Of a stretch of DNA of 43,170 nt, positions 14,774 through 23,799 are shown piece by piece; the stretch's first letter is position 1; every line of letters begins with the position of its first letter. Position numbers and translations under genes: made by a program. Source of the DNA: Deltaproteobacteria bacterium. Lineage in GTDB: Bacteria; Desulfobacterota; Binatia; UBA12015. The stretch covers positions 1 to 43,170 of the forward strand of contig JAJCZO010000339.1 in assembly GCA_029262355.1 (NCBI GenBank), given 5' to 3'. Under the pieces are notes generated by a model. It was not told the DNA's origin. It saw only the letters and a list, made by a program, of their open reading frames with translations, and searched no databases.

Positions 14774-16006
14774 TCACTCGTGGTGAAGCGCGTCGATCGG
14801 GTCGAGTCGCGACGCCTTGCGAGCGGGATAGTACCCGAAAAACACACCGACGGCTCCCGAGAAGAGACACGCGCCGACGATGGCAGTCGGAGAGATCAGC
14901 GTGGGCCAATCACTGAGGCGCGAGATCAGGATCGAGACGACGATTCCCAGCACGACCCCCACGACCCCGCCCACTCCGGACAGCACCACCGCCTCGCAGA
15001 GAAACTGCATCAAGATGTGTCGGCGCCGGGCGCCGACCGCCATGCGGATTCCGATCTCCCGCGTCCGTTCGCTCACCGCGACCAGCAAGACGTTCATGAT
15101 CCCGATTCCACCGACCACGAGCGAGATCGAAGCGATCGCGAGCAGGAGGTTCGACATGTCCTCCGCCGAGCCCTCTGCGGCGCGCGACATCTCCGACATC
15201 GTGCGAATCGCAAAGTCGTCGTCCTCCTCGGGCTGCACGCGGCGCCGCTGTCGGAAAAGCTGCGTGAGCTCGTCGACGACCATGGCCTCATCCTCCGAAG
15301 ACACGAGGCCCAGGCGGATCATGTCCACGTTGCCGATCCGCTTGGCACCGAGGACCTTTCGCTCGGCCGTCGTGAACGGAATGAAGACGGCATCGTCCTG
15401 ATCCCGGCCCCAGACCGTCTGGCCCTTCCCCTCGAGGACGCCGATGACGCGGAACGGGACGTCCTTTACCCGAATCTCGGCTCCAACCGGATCCTGCCCG
15501 ACGCCGAAGAGCTTCTCGGCAACGGTCGCACCGAGCACGACCACCTTTGCGCCAGCATCATCCTGCGACCGGAGGAGGAACGCGCCGAGGCGCACCGGCC
15601 AATCGCGAACGCGCGAGAAGCTCTCGGGCACGCCCCACAACGTCGTGCTCCAGCTCTGCCCGCCGCCCTGAACCTGCACGACACCGCGCCGGAAGTAGCT
15701 CACGCCGCGAAGCCCCGGAACATGGCGCTCGACGGCGCGCGCGTCTGCCACGGTCAGCGGGGCGGCCGTGCCCCAGCCGGCCCGCGATCCCGACGACGAC
15801 GTCGCCCCGGGGAACACCATCACGATGTTCGAACCCACGCTGGCGAGTTGCTCCTGCAGTCGCGCTCGGGCACCCTGCCCGACGCTCACCATCGCGATCA
15901 CCGCCGCCACTCCCACGATGACTCCCAACGAGGTGAGCGCCGAGCGAAGAGGGTTTCTGCGCAGCGATCGGCCGGCAAGTCTCAGCGTCGACGCCCAGAG
16001 CTTCAT
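14774..16006 (-). CDS. macB: MacB-type ABC transporter permease (second exporter)
   Basis: 410 residues with an N-terminal helix (LTSLGVIVGVAAVIAMVSV), a MacB-type periplasmic core from about 45 to 270, and three C-terminal helices. The motif NVLLVAVSERTREIGIRMAVGA is characteristic of MacB and its close relatives. It overlaps the ATPase gene by 4 bp (16003-16006). The ATPase is separate, unlike the fused E. coli MacB. Its resemblance to macrolide exporters is at family level only and the substrate is not predictable. Confidence 0.9.
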   Translation of the reverse strand: MKLWASTLRLAGRSLRRNPLRSALTSLGVIVGVAAVIAMVSVGQGARARLQEQLASVGSNIVMVFPGATSSSGSRAGWGTAAPLTVADARAVERHVPGLRGVSYFRRGVVQVQGGGQSWSTTLWGVPESFSRVRDWPVRLGAFLLRSQDDAGAKVVVLGATVAEKLFGVGQDPVGAEIRVKDVPFRVIGVLEGKGQTVWGRDQDDAVFIPFTTAERKVLGAKRIGNVDMIRLGLVSSEDEAMVVDELTQLFRQRRRVQPEEDDDFAIRTMSEMSRAAEGSAEDMSNLLLAIASISLVVGGIGIMNVLLVAVSERTREIGIRMAVGARRRHILMQFLCEAVVLSGVGGVVGVVLGIVVSILISRLSDWPTLISPTAIVGACLFSGAVGVFFGYYPARKASRLDPIDALHHE

Positions 16007-16707
16007 GCCGGGGCCGCTCCGGTGTCTTCCACGACGCGGCCGTCGCGCATGCGAATCAATCGCTGTGCACGCGCCCCGACCTCCGCGTCGTGGGTGACCA
16101 GCAGAATCGTGAGCCCCTTTTGGTGCAACTCGTCGAGCAGAGCCAATATCTCGCTACTCGTCTCGGAATCTAGATTGCCCGTGGGTTCGTCCGCCAACAG
16201 CAGCGCGGGCTCCGTCACGAGAGCGCGCGCGATGGCTACGCGCTGCTGCTGCCCGCCCGACAGCTCGCGCGGCGTGTGCGCTTCCCGCCCGGCCAGACCG
16301 ACCCGTGCCAACGCAGCGAGAGCCCTGCGCCGCTGCTGGTCGGGTGCGACCGGACCGTAGATCAGTGGCAACTCGACGTTCTCGACCGCCGTCGTGCGCG
16401 CGAGAAGATGAAAGTCTTGGAAGACGAAGCCCAAGGTCTCATTGCGAACCGTCGCACGCTCATCGGGGTCGAGCCGGCTTACATCACGCCCGTCGAGCTC
16501 GTAGGTGCCACACGTGGGCCGATCGAGGCAGCCCAGGACATTGAGCAGAGTCGACTTGCCGCAGCCGGACGGCCCCATGATCGCAATGTACTCGCCCGAT
16601 TCGACGAGAAGGTCGACGCCCTGAAGGGCGTGCACGGCCACGTCGCCCTGGCCGTACACACGCTCGAGGTTCGCCGCGCGCACGACATGTGGAGATTCGA
16701 CCATCAC
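16003..16707 (-). CDS. MacB/LolD-type ABC transporter ATP-binding subunit (second exporter)
   Basis: 234 residues with Walker A GPSGCGKST, the Q-loop in FVFQDFHLLAR, signature LSGGQQQRVAIA, Walker B LLLADEPTGNLD and H-loop LLVTHD. Four-base overlaps on both sides, with the adaptor (16704-16707) and permease (16003-16006), show a translationally coupled operon. A second in-frame Met directly follows the first; either could be the start. Confidence 0.93.
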   Translation of the reverse strand: MMVESPHVVRAANLERVYGQGDVAVHALQGVDLLVESGEYIAIMGPSGCGKSTLLNVLGCLDRPTCGTYELDGRDVSRLDPDERATVRNETLGFVFQDFHLLARTTAVENVELPLIYGPVAPDQQRRRALAALARVGLAGREAHTPRELSGGQQQRVAIARALVTEPALLLADEPTGNLDSETSSEILALLDELHQKGLTILLVTHDAEVGARAQRLIRMRDGRVVEDTGAAPA

Positions 16708-17894
16708 CGACGGCGACGCCCACTGCCGAACATAGACCAGCCCCCCTCGCCCGAGGTCACGTCCATCCGGGTGACCACGTCGTCGCCGGCTGCCAGGCCT
16801 GGGGCGGAAACCGCCGTCGAGAGATCGTCTGCCAGACCGAGCTCCACCTCCACGAGCTCCGGTGCACCCTCGACCAGGCGGTACACGGTGCCACGTCCTC
16901 CGCCCCCGAGCGCCGCCTTCGACCCCGGCGGCCGGAACCGCAGCGCTGCCGTGGGAACTCTCAACACATCGTCCTGCTCAGCCGTGACGATCTTCACGTT
17001 CGCCGTCATCCCCGGTCGCAAGAGGCCGTGGGGATTGTCGACGTCGAGTACGACGTCGTACGTGACGACGTAGCTCACCACGGCTTGCGGATCCTCGGCC
17101 TCTGCCGATGCATGTCGGACTTGCCGAACCCGCGCCTCAAAGGGCTGCGCCGGAAACGCATCGACCGTAAACGTCGCCAACTGCCCGGCGCGCACGCGCC
17201 CCACATCCGCCTCGTTTACGAACGACAACACCTGCATGCGTTCCAGATCGTTCGCAATGACGAACAACACCGGAGTCTGAAACGTCGCCGCAACCGTCTG
17301 GCCGACCTCCACTGCGCGCAGCACCACGACTCCGTCGATCGGCGAAACGATGTGGGTATAGCTCAGGTTGACCTCTGCCTCCGCGACCGTAGCCCGGGCC
17401 CGCTCCACCTGCGCCCGGGCCACGGCAAGCTCGGCTTCGGCCTGGCGCTCGTTCGAATGCGCGATCTCCAACTCCTCGGACGACACGACGGCCTTGCCCG
17501 CCAACGACTTCGAGCGCTTGAGCTTCGACTGCTCCAGCTCGAGCGCCGCAGCAGCTCGCTCCACCCCGGCCTCTGCCAGCGCGAGGTCGGCGCGCGCGTG
17601 CGCCAGCTGGCCCTCGAACGTGCGAGGGTCGATCTGGGCCAGCCGCTGCCCGGCCTGGACGCGTGCGTTGAAGTCGACGTCGACAGCCAAGATCGGTCCG
17701 GAGACGTATGTACCAACTTCGACGGATTGGCGCGGCTCCACCCGTCCCGTCGCGGTCACCTCGGCAACGATGGGTCCCCGCTGAGCAACTGCGGTCACGT
17801 ACTCGACCGTCTCCGAACCCGGCAGAAGCCAACGGACCAGGAGGATCAGCAGCGCGGCGCCTCCCAGCACGAGTGTCCAACGTCCGACCGACAT
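16704..17894 (-). CDS. macA: MacA/HlyD-family adaptor (second exporter)
   Basis: 396 residues from ATG 17894; a GTG at 17900 would add two residues. A single N-terminal membrane anchor (WTLVLGGAALLILLVRWLL) replaces the lipoprotein signal of the other adaptor. The lipoyl half GRVEPRQSVEVGTYVSGPI is followed by a long Glu/Ala/Arg helical hairpin (about 85-190), the second lipoyl half (HIVSPIDGVVV), and beta-barrel and membrane-proximal domains. These features fit MacA closely. TGCTAGTCT lies 6 bp before this ATG with no Shine-Dalgarno, which is compatible with a leaderless message. It is the first gene of the operon. Confidence 0.88.
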   Translation of the reverse strand: MSVGRWTLVLGGAALLILLVRWLLPGSETVEYVTAVAQRGPIVAEVTATGRVEPRQSVEVGTYVSGPILAVDVDFNARVQAGQRLAQIDPRTFEGQLAHARADLALAEAGVERAAAALELEQSKLKRSKSLAGKAVVSSEELEIAHSNERQAEAELAVARAQVERARATVAEAEVNLSYTHIVSPIDGVVVLRAVEVGQTVAATFQTPVLFVIANDLERMQVLSFVNEADVGRVRAGQLATFTVDAFPAQPFEARVRQVRHASAEAEDPQAVVSYVVTYDVVLDVDNPHGLLRPGMTANVKIVTAEQDDVLRVPTAALRFRPPGSKAALGGGGRGTVYRLVEGAPELVEVELGLADDLSTAVSAPGLAAGDDVVTRMDVTSGEGGWSMFGSGRRRR

Positions 17895-18003
17895 CCCCAC
17901 AGACTAGCACGAGGGCGAACCCACCGAGACACGCACCGACCTCGCGCTTGCTCGCGGGAGTCGCGAGCGCCATGCTGAGGCCATTCCATCAGAGGAGAGC
18001 GCC

Positions 18004-19143
18004 ATGGCTGAAGACATCGTTCCGTTCAAGATCGAAGCAAGCGACGCAGAGCTCGAGGACTTGAAGACGCGACTGCGCGCAACCCGCTGGCCCAACAAAG
18101 AGGTCGTGGCCGACTGGACCCAGGGCATCCCGCTCGCGTACGTGCAGGAGGTCTGCACGTACTGGGCGAACGAGTACGACTGGCGTGCTCGCGAAGCGCA
18201 CCTGAACTCGTTCGCGCAGTTCCGCACGGAAATCGACGGACTGGGCATCCACTTCGTTCACGTGCGCTCGCCACACGACGACGCCCTGCCCCTCGTCATG
18301 ACGCACGGCTGGCCAGGGTCGATCGTCGAATTCCACAAGGTGATCGGCCCCCTGACCGACCCCGTCGCACACGGCGGCGACGCAAAAGACGCGTTTCACG
18401 TCGTCTGTCCGTCACTGCCGGGCTACGGCTTCTCCGACAAGCCGACGGAGACCGGGTGGGGAGTGGACAGGATCGCTCAAACCTGGGGAAAGCTCATGTC
18501 TCGCCTCGGCTACGACCGGTACGTCGCGCAGGGCGGCGACTGGGGCTCGATGGTAACCACCCAGATTGCCGTACACGACGCCGAGCACTGCGCCGGCATC
18601 CACGTGAACATGCCGGTCGTCGGACCCGATCCTGAGACGATGAACGACATGACCGACCTCGAGAAGTCGGCGCTCGAGGGCTTCCAGACCTACAACGAGT
18701 GGGACTCGGGCTACTCGAAGCAACAGAGCACGCGGCCGCAGACCCTAGGTTACGGCCTGGCGGACTCCCCATCGGGACAGGCCGCATGGGTCCTCGAGAA
18801 GTTTTGGGCGTGGACCGACTGCAAGGGCCACCCCGAAAACGCCCTCACCCGCGACGAGCTGCTCGACAACGTCATGCTGTACTGGCTACCGGGCAACGCG
18901 GCTTCATCGGCCCGTTTGTACTGGGAGAGCTTCCGCACACCGAAGCTCGACCAGATCGATATCCCGGCCGGGTGCAGCATCTTCCCCAAAGAGATCTTCC
19001 GGACCTCGAAGCGCTGGGCGTCAAAGCGGTTCACGAAGCTCGTGTATTGGAACGAACTCGACGAGGGCGGCCATTTCGCGGCCTTCGAGCAGCCCGAGCA
19101 GTTCGTTCGCGAGCTGCGCGGGTGCTTCCAGAACATGCGGTAG
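18004..19143 (+). CDS. Epoxide hydrolase (microsomal EPHX1 type) with EHN domain
   Basis: 379 residues. An N-terminal EHN domain (about 5-110) starts with FKIEASDAELEDLKTRL, typical of microsomal-type epoxide hydrolases. The alpha/beta-hydrolase core has the oxyanion motif HGWPGS (101-106), nucleophile Asp179 in GGDWGS and catalytic His357 in EGGHFAAFE. It opens epoxides to diols by water attack on an alkyl-enzyme ester. A good Shine-Dalgarno (GAGGAGAG) precedes the ATG. It is divergent from the second exporter across about 110 bp and convergent with the PPIase. It fits the xenobiotic or lipid oxidation theme of the window. Confidence 0.92.
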   Translation: MAEDIVPFKIEASDAELEDLKTRLRATRWPNKEVVADWTQGIPLAYVQEVCTYWANEYDWRAREAHLNSFAQFRTEIDGLGIHFVHVRSPHDDALPLVMTHGWPGSIVEFHKVIGPLTDPVAHGGDAKDAFHVVCPSLPGYGFSDKPTETGWGVDRIAQTWGKLMSRLGYDRYVAQGGDWGSMVTTQIAVHDAEHCAGIHVNMPVVGPDPETMNDMTDLEKSALEGFQTYNEWDSGYSKQQSTRPQTLGYGLADSPSGQAAWVLEKFWAWTDCKGHPENALTRDELLDNVMLYWLPGNAASSARLYWESFRTPKLDQIDIPAGCSIFPKEIFRTSKRWASKRFTKLVYWNELDEGGHFAAFEQPEQFVRELRGCFQNMR

Positions 19144-19219
19144 GAACGGTGTCGAAGCCGGCCCGCGCCGCCTGGGAACGACGCGAGACCGGCTTCCACC
19201 ACCGCAGCAACGCTCCACC

Positions 19220-19274
19220 GGGGGGCGCCGGCATTGCAAAGGAACGCAGACGCGCCGCCGGTTGCGCGCCCCCC
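19220..19274. terminator. Long stem-loop between convergent genes
   Basis: GGGGGGCGC (19220-19228) pairs with GCGCCCCCC (19266-19274), and CGGC inside the stem can pair further. It abuts the PPIase stop and follows the epoxide hydrolase by about 75 bp. A second repeat, GAAGCCGG/CCGGCTTC, occurs around 19154-19195. There is no U-tract. The rest of the 131-bp gap holds nothing recognisable. Confidence 0.45.
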
Positions 19275-20330
19275 TCAGGCCGCCTCTTTGCCCGGGTACA
19301 CGACCTCGGCCCCGGCGCGCAGGCTCGCGATGAACTTCTCGACCTCGGCGCGCTGGTGGTCGTCGACCAGGCGCTGCTCAATGAAGGGCTTCGCCTCCGC
19401 CATCGACACCTTGCCGGCCGGCTCGCGCTTCTCGACCCGGATGATGTGGAAACCGAACGGCGTCTCGACGACCGGTCCAATCTCACCGACCTCTTGTGAG
19501 AAAATGGCCGTTTCGAAGGCCGGGACGGTTTCACCCCGAGCCACTGTGCCGAGCCGGCCACCGTCCGCGTTGCTCGGGCAATCCGAGCTCGACTTAGCGG
19601 TGGTCGCGAAGTCCGCGCCCCCGCTCGCCGCGAGCCTCGCGCGCATCTCTTGCGCGTGTTTCCGTTTCTCGGCCTTGGCAGACTCGTCGGCAGACGGCGG
19701 CGTCGACACCAGGATGTGGCTCACCTCTGCGCGCTCCGGCGCCTGGAACATCTCGTCGTTCTCCTCATAGAAGGCCTTGACCTCGGCGTCCGTCGGCGTT
19801 GCGGGCTCGCCCATCTGTTGTTCCATGAGCTTTTCGACGCGCAGACTCATCGCGAGCTGCCCCTGGAAAAGCTTCTCCGTCGTTCCCATCGCAGCCATGT
19901 AGTCGGCCATCGTCTTTCCTTCGGGGAGGCTCGCCTCGATCTGCTTCATCGAGCTCGCCATCTGACTCTCATCGATCTGGATGCCCTGCTTGTCGGCCGC
20001 CTGCTCGAGCAGTGTCTGCACGACCACGCCGTCGGTGACACGCGGCGCGAGCTGCGTGCGGATCCCCTCGAGCTGCTCGGGCGCGACCTTCGCCGCTTGA
20101 CCTCCGAGCATCGCGTCGATCTGCCGATCCACCTCCAAACGGGTGACCTCGTGACCGTTGACTACGACGACCACGTCGTCGGGAGACGCCGGGTTCGCGA
20201 GCGCGACCACCATCCCCGGCCCGGACTCGGCCAGTCCGGTCTCGGCATAGCCCTCGTACACTGCCGATCCAGCCAACAGACCGACGCTCACCGCGACTGC
20301 AGTCGCCCGCGTGAAGGTGCTCTTCGTCAT
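19275..20330 (-). CDS. Exported parvulin-type peptidyl-prolyl cis-trans isomerase (PpiC/SurA-like)
   Basis: 351 residues from ATG 20330, with GAGGAAA about 6 bp upstream. An N-terminal hydrophobic segment (AVAVSVGLLAGSAVYEG) is a signal or anchor. A SurA N-like chaperone helical domain follows, containing VVNGHEVTRLEVDRQID and a 'PTDAEVKAFYEEN' segment. The rotamase domain (about 220-320) carries AEVSHILVSTPP, GGRLGTVARGETVPAFE and TPFGFHIIRVEKRE. It would assist folding of exported proteins in the periplasm. It is divergent from the large fusion protein gene. Confidence 0.9.
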   Translation of the reverse strand: MTKSTFTRATAVAVSVGLLAGSAVYEGYAETGLAESGPGMVVALANPASPDDVVVVVNGHEVTRLEVDRQIDAMLGGQAAKVAPEQLEGIRTQLAPRVTDGVVVQTLLEQAADKQGIQIDESQMASSMKQIEASLPEGKTMADYMAAMGTTEKLFQGQLAMSLRVEKLMEQQMGEPATPTDAEVKAFYEENDEMFQAPERAEVSHILVSTPPSADESAKAEKRKHAQEMRARLAASGGADFATTAKSSSDCPSNADGGRLGTVARGETVPAFETAIFSQEVGEIGPVVETPFGFHIIRVEKREPAGKVSMAEAKPFIEQRLVDDHQRAEVEKFIASLRAGAEVVYPGKEAA

Positions 20331-20348
20331 CTCGATTTCCTCGCTTCT

Positions 20349-20375
20349 CTCGGCCACGGCCCTAAATCGGCCGAG
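20349..20375. promoter_or_regulatory. Inverted repeat upstream of the PPIase gene
   Basis: CTCGGCC (20349-20355) and GGCCGAG (20369-20375) are perfect 7-bp inverted arms with a 13-bp spacer, 18 bp before the PPIase ATG. This could be an operator or a leader hairpin. The rest of the 171-bp divergent gap to 20502 shows no clear promoter. Confidence 0.35.
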
Positions 20376-20501
20376 GCGGTTTCAGTGAGGATGGTAGCTA
20401 CGCCCCCCTTACCGGAGGCTTTCGGGAACATTACGAAAACTTCAGGCAGGCGACGCCAAACCTAGCTTTCCCTCAGGCCAGGCGATGATAACGTCCCCAG
20501 C

Positions 20502-23500
20502 ATGCCAGACGGCACATCGCGCGGGGCTGCCCCCCCGGCCCGCGCCTCCTTCGAGCGGCCGATCGTGCTCTGGGGCGGGCTCTCGCTTTTCCTGGTCGGC
20601 TGGGCAACCGTCTCGCTCACCAACGCGGCGGAGACCCTGTTCCTCAAGCGGGTTGGTGTCGAGCAGCTTCCGCTCGTCTTTCTGGTGAACTCTTGCCTAC
20701 TCGCCGCGAGCACTTTCTTCGTCGGACGACGGGTGGCCGCCGGCGAGCACGGGCGCGCGCTCACCCTCACTCTGTGGGGCGGCGCCGCATTTCTCGTACC
20801 GCTTTGGCTCGCACTCCTCGCCGACCTTCCAGGCGTGCTCAGCGTGCTCGTGATCGCGGCCAAGCAGATCCAGGCGCTGGCCCTTCTCGTCTTCTGGGTT
20901 GCCATGGGAGGCTGGGTCGACGGGCGCCAGGCCAAACGCCTCGTACCGCCGATGATGGCGGGGGGCACCCTGGGGGTCGCCTTCGGGAGCTTCGCGTCGG
21001 GCACGATCGGCGCCACACTGGGCATTCCTTCGCTCGTGCTCGTCGCTGCGATCGCACTCGCCATCGCTGCCACCACGACCTACACGCTTCGGAGACACAC
21101 GGTCACGCGGATCGAGTGGCCTCGCCGCTCTCGACGCGACGAAAGCGCGGAGCGACCAACTTTTGTCGACCTGTGGCGCGACAGCGGACTGTTCCGACTA
21201 CTCGCAATCGGTGCCCTCCTCGCGGGCATGCTCGCGCCGATCCTCTACTATCTGTTCTCGGTCGCCGCGGATGCGGCTACGCGTGGCATGGACGGCGAGC
21301 AGGACCTGCTGCAGCTCTACGGCAACTTCCGTGGGTGGATGAACGTAGCCATTCTCGCGCTCCAACTGGGCGGCACCTCGTGGCTGTTTCGACACATCGG
21401 CGTTCCGCGCGCCGCACTCCTCGCGCCGGCCGTGTACGCGCTGGGGTTCATCGGCTTCACGACCATTGGCGGCCTCGGCATCGCCATCGTCGCGATGGCC
21501 GCAGCAAGTCTTCAGGACAAAGCACTCGGAGAGCCCGCCGAACGCACTCTCGCCACGCTATTCCCGGAAACGACCCGTCCAACGGTGGCGGCCCTGCTCG
21601 ACGGAATGCTGAAGCGCGGTGGCGGGGCGCTCGGAAACATCATCGTGCTCGTCACGATCTCCGCGTCGCTCGAGGCCGCACTCCCCCGCGTCGCGGTTCC
21701 GCTCGCGTTCTTGTGGCTGATCGCGGGCATCGCGCTCGCACGCGTCTACCCGGCCCTCCTGCTCGAGGCGGCTACGCAAACGCGGTTCGGGCGAGGCGAG
21801 GCACCCGATGCGGACCTCCTCGATGCACGCACGACGCGCTTGCTCGAGGCCTCGCTACAAGATCCCGACCCGGAACGCTGCGCGGCCGCCTGCGACCTCG
21901 CTCTCGACGCGCCGCCCGGCGTGGCGGCCGCCGTGACGGCGGCCGCCCTGCGAGAAGCACCCGCGGGCAATGTCCCGATTCTGCTCGAGACGCTGACGCG
22001 CCTCGTCCAAACCGGACCTCTCACCGACGGCGAGGCGAGGGACGCGAACACCGCCATTCTCCGCGCCGTCACCGAACGCACCGACCTCACCACGGACGCG
22101 ACGGCCGGCCTCATCCTCCTCTCTTCATCCGTCGCCCCGATCTCCACGCCGGAAAGCCGAACCTCACTCTCCACGCTCGCAGAGCGTGAAGACACCGCCG
22201 CCACCGTTCGGCTGGCCAGCCGCCTCGCGCTACGCGGGGACGACGTAGATCGACTGCTCGAGAACGCCGTACACGACGACCAACCCGAGTCGCGCCACGT
22301 GGCGCTCGAGGCACTGCGGACCAGCCTGGTCACCGCACGCACCGCCGAGGGAACCGCCGGCGAAACCTGGCGCGCACGCCTCCACCTCCTCGTCGGCCAA
22401 CTGGTGAACGACACCGAGCGCGCATTCACGGCCAGCGCTCTCGCAGACGTCGCGGCCCACCATGGTCCGGCGGTCGAGCACGTCACCAAGGCCTTTTGCG
22501 CGTACCAGGACGATCCCGATCCGGCCGTGCGGGCCGCTCTGCTGCGCTTTCTCGGTCACACCGCACAGACCGACTATGCGCGGTGGGCCGTCGCCCGGCT
22601 CAGCTCGCCTGAGCCACGGGAAGTGGAGGCCGCCCAGGAGTGCCTGCGCGCGCTCGGCCCTCACGGCATCGACGTCATTTTGGAGGCCTTCCACTGCGAC
22701 TGCCGCCACACCCGGGAAGCCCTGTTGCCGGTGCTACGCGACATCCCAGTCGACGCCGCGACGCTCCAATCGCTCGTCGACGGCGAACTGGCCGGCATCC
22801 GGCGCGTGCTCGATCTGGAACATGCGCTGGCGGGCGCCACGACATCCGGCCTGGTCCGCCAGCGGCTCGTCGAGCGTGTCGACGAGGGCACCCGCGCGGC
22901 GCTGTCCTTGTTCGCCGCCCTCTTCCAAGACGACCGCATCGCCGAGCTAGGCCCGCTCCTCGAACGCGTCCACGGCGGGCGCGAGCGAGCCGTGTTGCTG
23001 GAGGCACTCGAAGCGCTTCTCCCAGCCGGCCGGGCCAGCATCCTGCTCGGCATGCTGGACAACGGCTCCGAGCCTCGAGCGCCCCAGACGACCCAAGATC
23101 ACACCGCCGAGCGCGACGAAGCGCTCCGACTCGCGCTGCGCGACGAAGACTCGCTTACGCGAGCTTTCGTCGCCGCCACGCTCGAAGCCTCTGAATTAGA
23201 CCGCCTCGGCGGCCTGCCCCAGATCCAACCGGACGAACCGGCCTATGCCCTCACGCCGATCCGCCCCATCAGCCCGTGCACCGAAGCCGCGCAAGAACAG
23301 GAGACCCCCCCCATGCTCTCCGGAGTCGAGATCGTGCTCCACCTACGAAGCCTCGCGCTCTTCGAGCGCCTCAGCACACGCGAGCTGACAGAACTCGCCG
23401 GGATCGTGCGTGAACTGGCCCACCCCGCCGATACCCGCATCGTTCACGAGGGCGACTTCGACGACTGCATGTATCTCATCGTATCGGGCAAGGTGAAGAT

Positions 23501-23771
23501 CACGCGCAGCGGCGTCATGCTCGGGGAGCTCGGACAGAGGGATTTCTTCGGGGAGATGGCGATCCTCGACGGCGAAACCCGCTCCGCGACTGTGACGTCG
23601 ACGACGAAGGTCCGCCTGCTGCGAATTGATCGCCCCGACCTCCTCCGCGTGATGGACGGCCGACCTGGCATCGCCATCAGCATCTGCCAGACGCTCTCGC
23701 GGCGCGTTCGCGAGCTAAACGACAGCCTCCGCGATCTCCGGCAGTCCCATCCCGCAAGCGCCCCGGGCTAG
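20502..23771 (+). CDS. Nucleotide-transporter-like membrane domain fused to HEAT repeats and a cyclic-nucleotide-binding domain
   Basis: 1089 residues. Residues 1-430 hold about 12 transmembrane helices that look like the Npt1/Npt2 ATP:ADP translocase/MFS group, e.g. TNAAETLFLKRVGVEQLPLVF and WVAMGGWVDGRQAKRL. Residues about 440-930 are helical HEAT-like repeats (units such as HVALEALRTSL, AVRAALLRFLG, EVEAAQECLRALG). Residues about 945-1070 are a CRP-type cNMP domain. Its phosphate-binding cassette FFGEMAILDGETRSATV (from 1015) retains the Gly-Glu and Arg-x-Ala that contact cAMP/cGMP. No DNA-binding domain follows. This suggests cyclic-nucleotide control of a transporter through a scaffold. 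The transported substrate is unknown. It is monocistronic and divergent from the PPIase. Confidence 0.85.
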   Translation: MPDGTSRGAAPPARASFERPIVLWGGLSLFLVGWATVSLTNAAETLFLKRVGVEQLPLVFLVNSCLLAASTFFVGRRVAAGEHGRALTLTLWGGAAFLVPLWLALLADLPGVLSVLVIAAKQIQALALLVFWVAMGGWVDGRQAKRLVPPMMAGGTLGVAFGSFASGTIGATLGIPSLVLVAAIALAIAATTTYTLRRHTVTRIEWPRRSRRDESAERPTFVDLWRDSGLFRLLAIGALLAGMLAPILYYLFSVAADAATRGMDGEQDLLQLYGNFRGWMNVAILALQLGGTSWLFRHIGVPRAALLAPAVYALGFIGFTTIGGLGIAIVAMAAASLQDKALGEPAERTLATLFPETTRPTVAALLDGMLKRGGGALGNIIVLVTISASLEAALPRVAVPLAFLWLIAGIALARVYPALLLEAATQTRFGRGEAPDADLLDARTTRLLEASLQDPDPERCAAACDLALDAPPGVAAAVTAAALREAPAGNVPILLETLTRLVQTGPLTDGEARDANTAILRAVTERTDLTTDATAGLILLSSSVAPISTPESRTSLSTLAEREDTAATVRLASRLALRGDDVDRLLENAVHDDQPESRHVALEALRTSLVTARTAEGTAGETWRARLHLLVGQLVNDTERAFTASALADVAAHHGPAVEHVTKAFCAYQDDPDPAVRAALLRFLGHTAQTDYARWAVARLSSPEPREVEAAQECLRALGPHGIDVILEAFHCDCRHTREALLPVLRDIPVDAATLQSLVDGELAGIRRVLDLEHALAGATTSGLVRQRLVERVDEGTRAALSLFAALFQDDRIAELGPLLERVHGGRERAVLLEALEALLPAGRASILLGMLDNGSEPRAPQTTQDHTAERDEALRLALRDEDSLTRAFVAATLEASELDRLGGLPQIQPDEPAYALTPIRPISPCTEAAQEQETPPMLSGVEIVLHLRSLALFERLSTRELTELAGIVRELAHPADTRIVHEGDFDDCMYLIVSGKVKITRSGVMLGELGQRDFFGEMAILDGETRSATVTSTTKVRLLRIDRPDLLRVMDGRPGIAISICQTLSRRVRELNDSLRDLRQSHPASAPG

Positions 23772-23799
23772 CCGCGCACGGCACCGGACCGCCCCCCCG

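Noticed and set aside
14780..16360. 526-codon plus-strand open frame
   Set aside because: Mirror of the second MacB permease and part of its ATPase; composition is not protein-like.
17934..17963. CG-rich inverted repeat between macA and the epoxide hydrolase
   Set aside because: Arms are short and imperfect (CTCGCG/CGCGAG with mismatches); expected by chance in this composition.
23772..23799. Possible terminator between the large fusion gene and the nitronate monooxygenase
   Set aside because: No stem longer than 4-5 bp could be formed and there is no U-tract.
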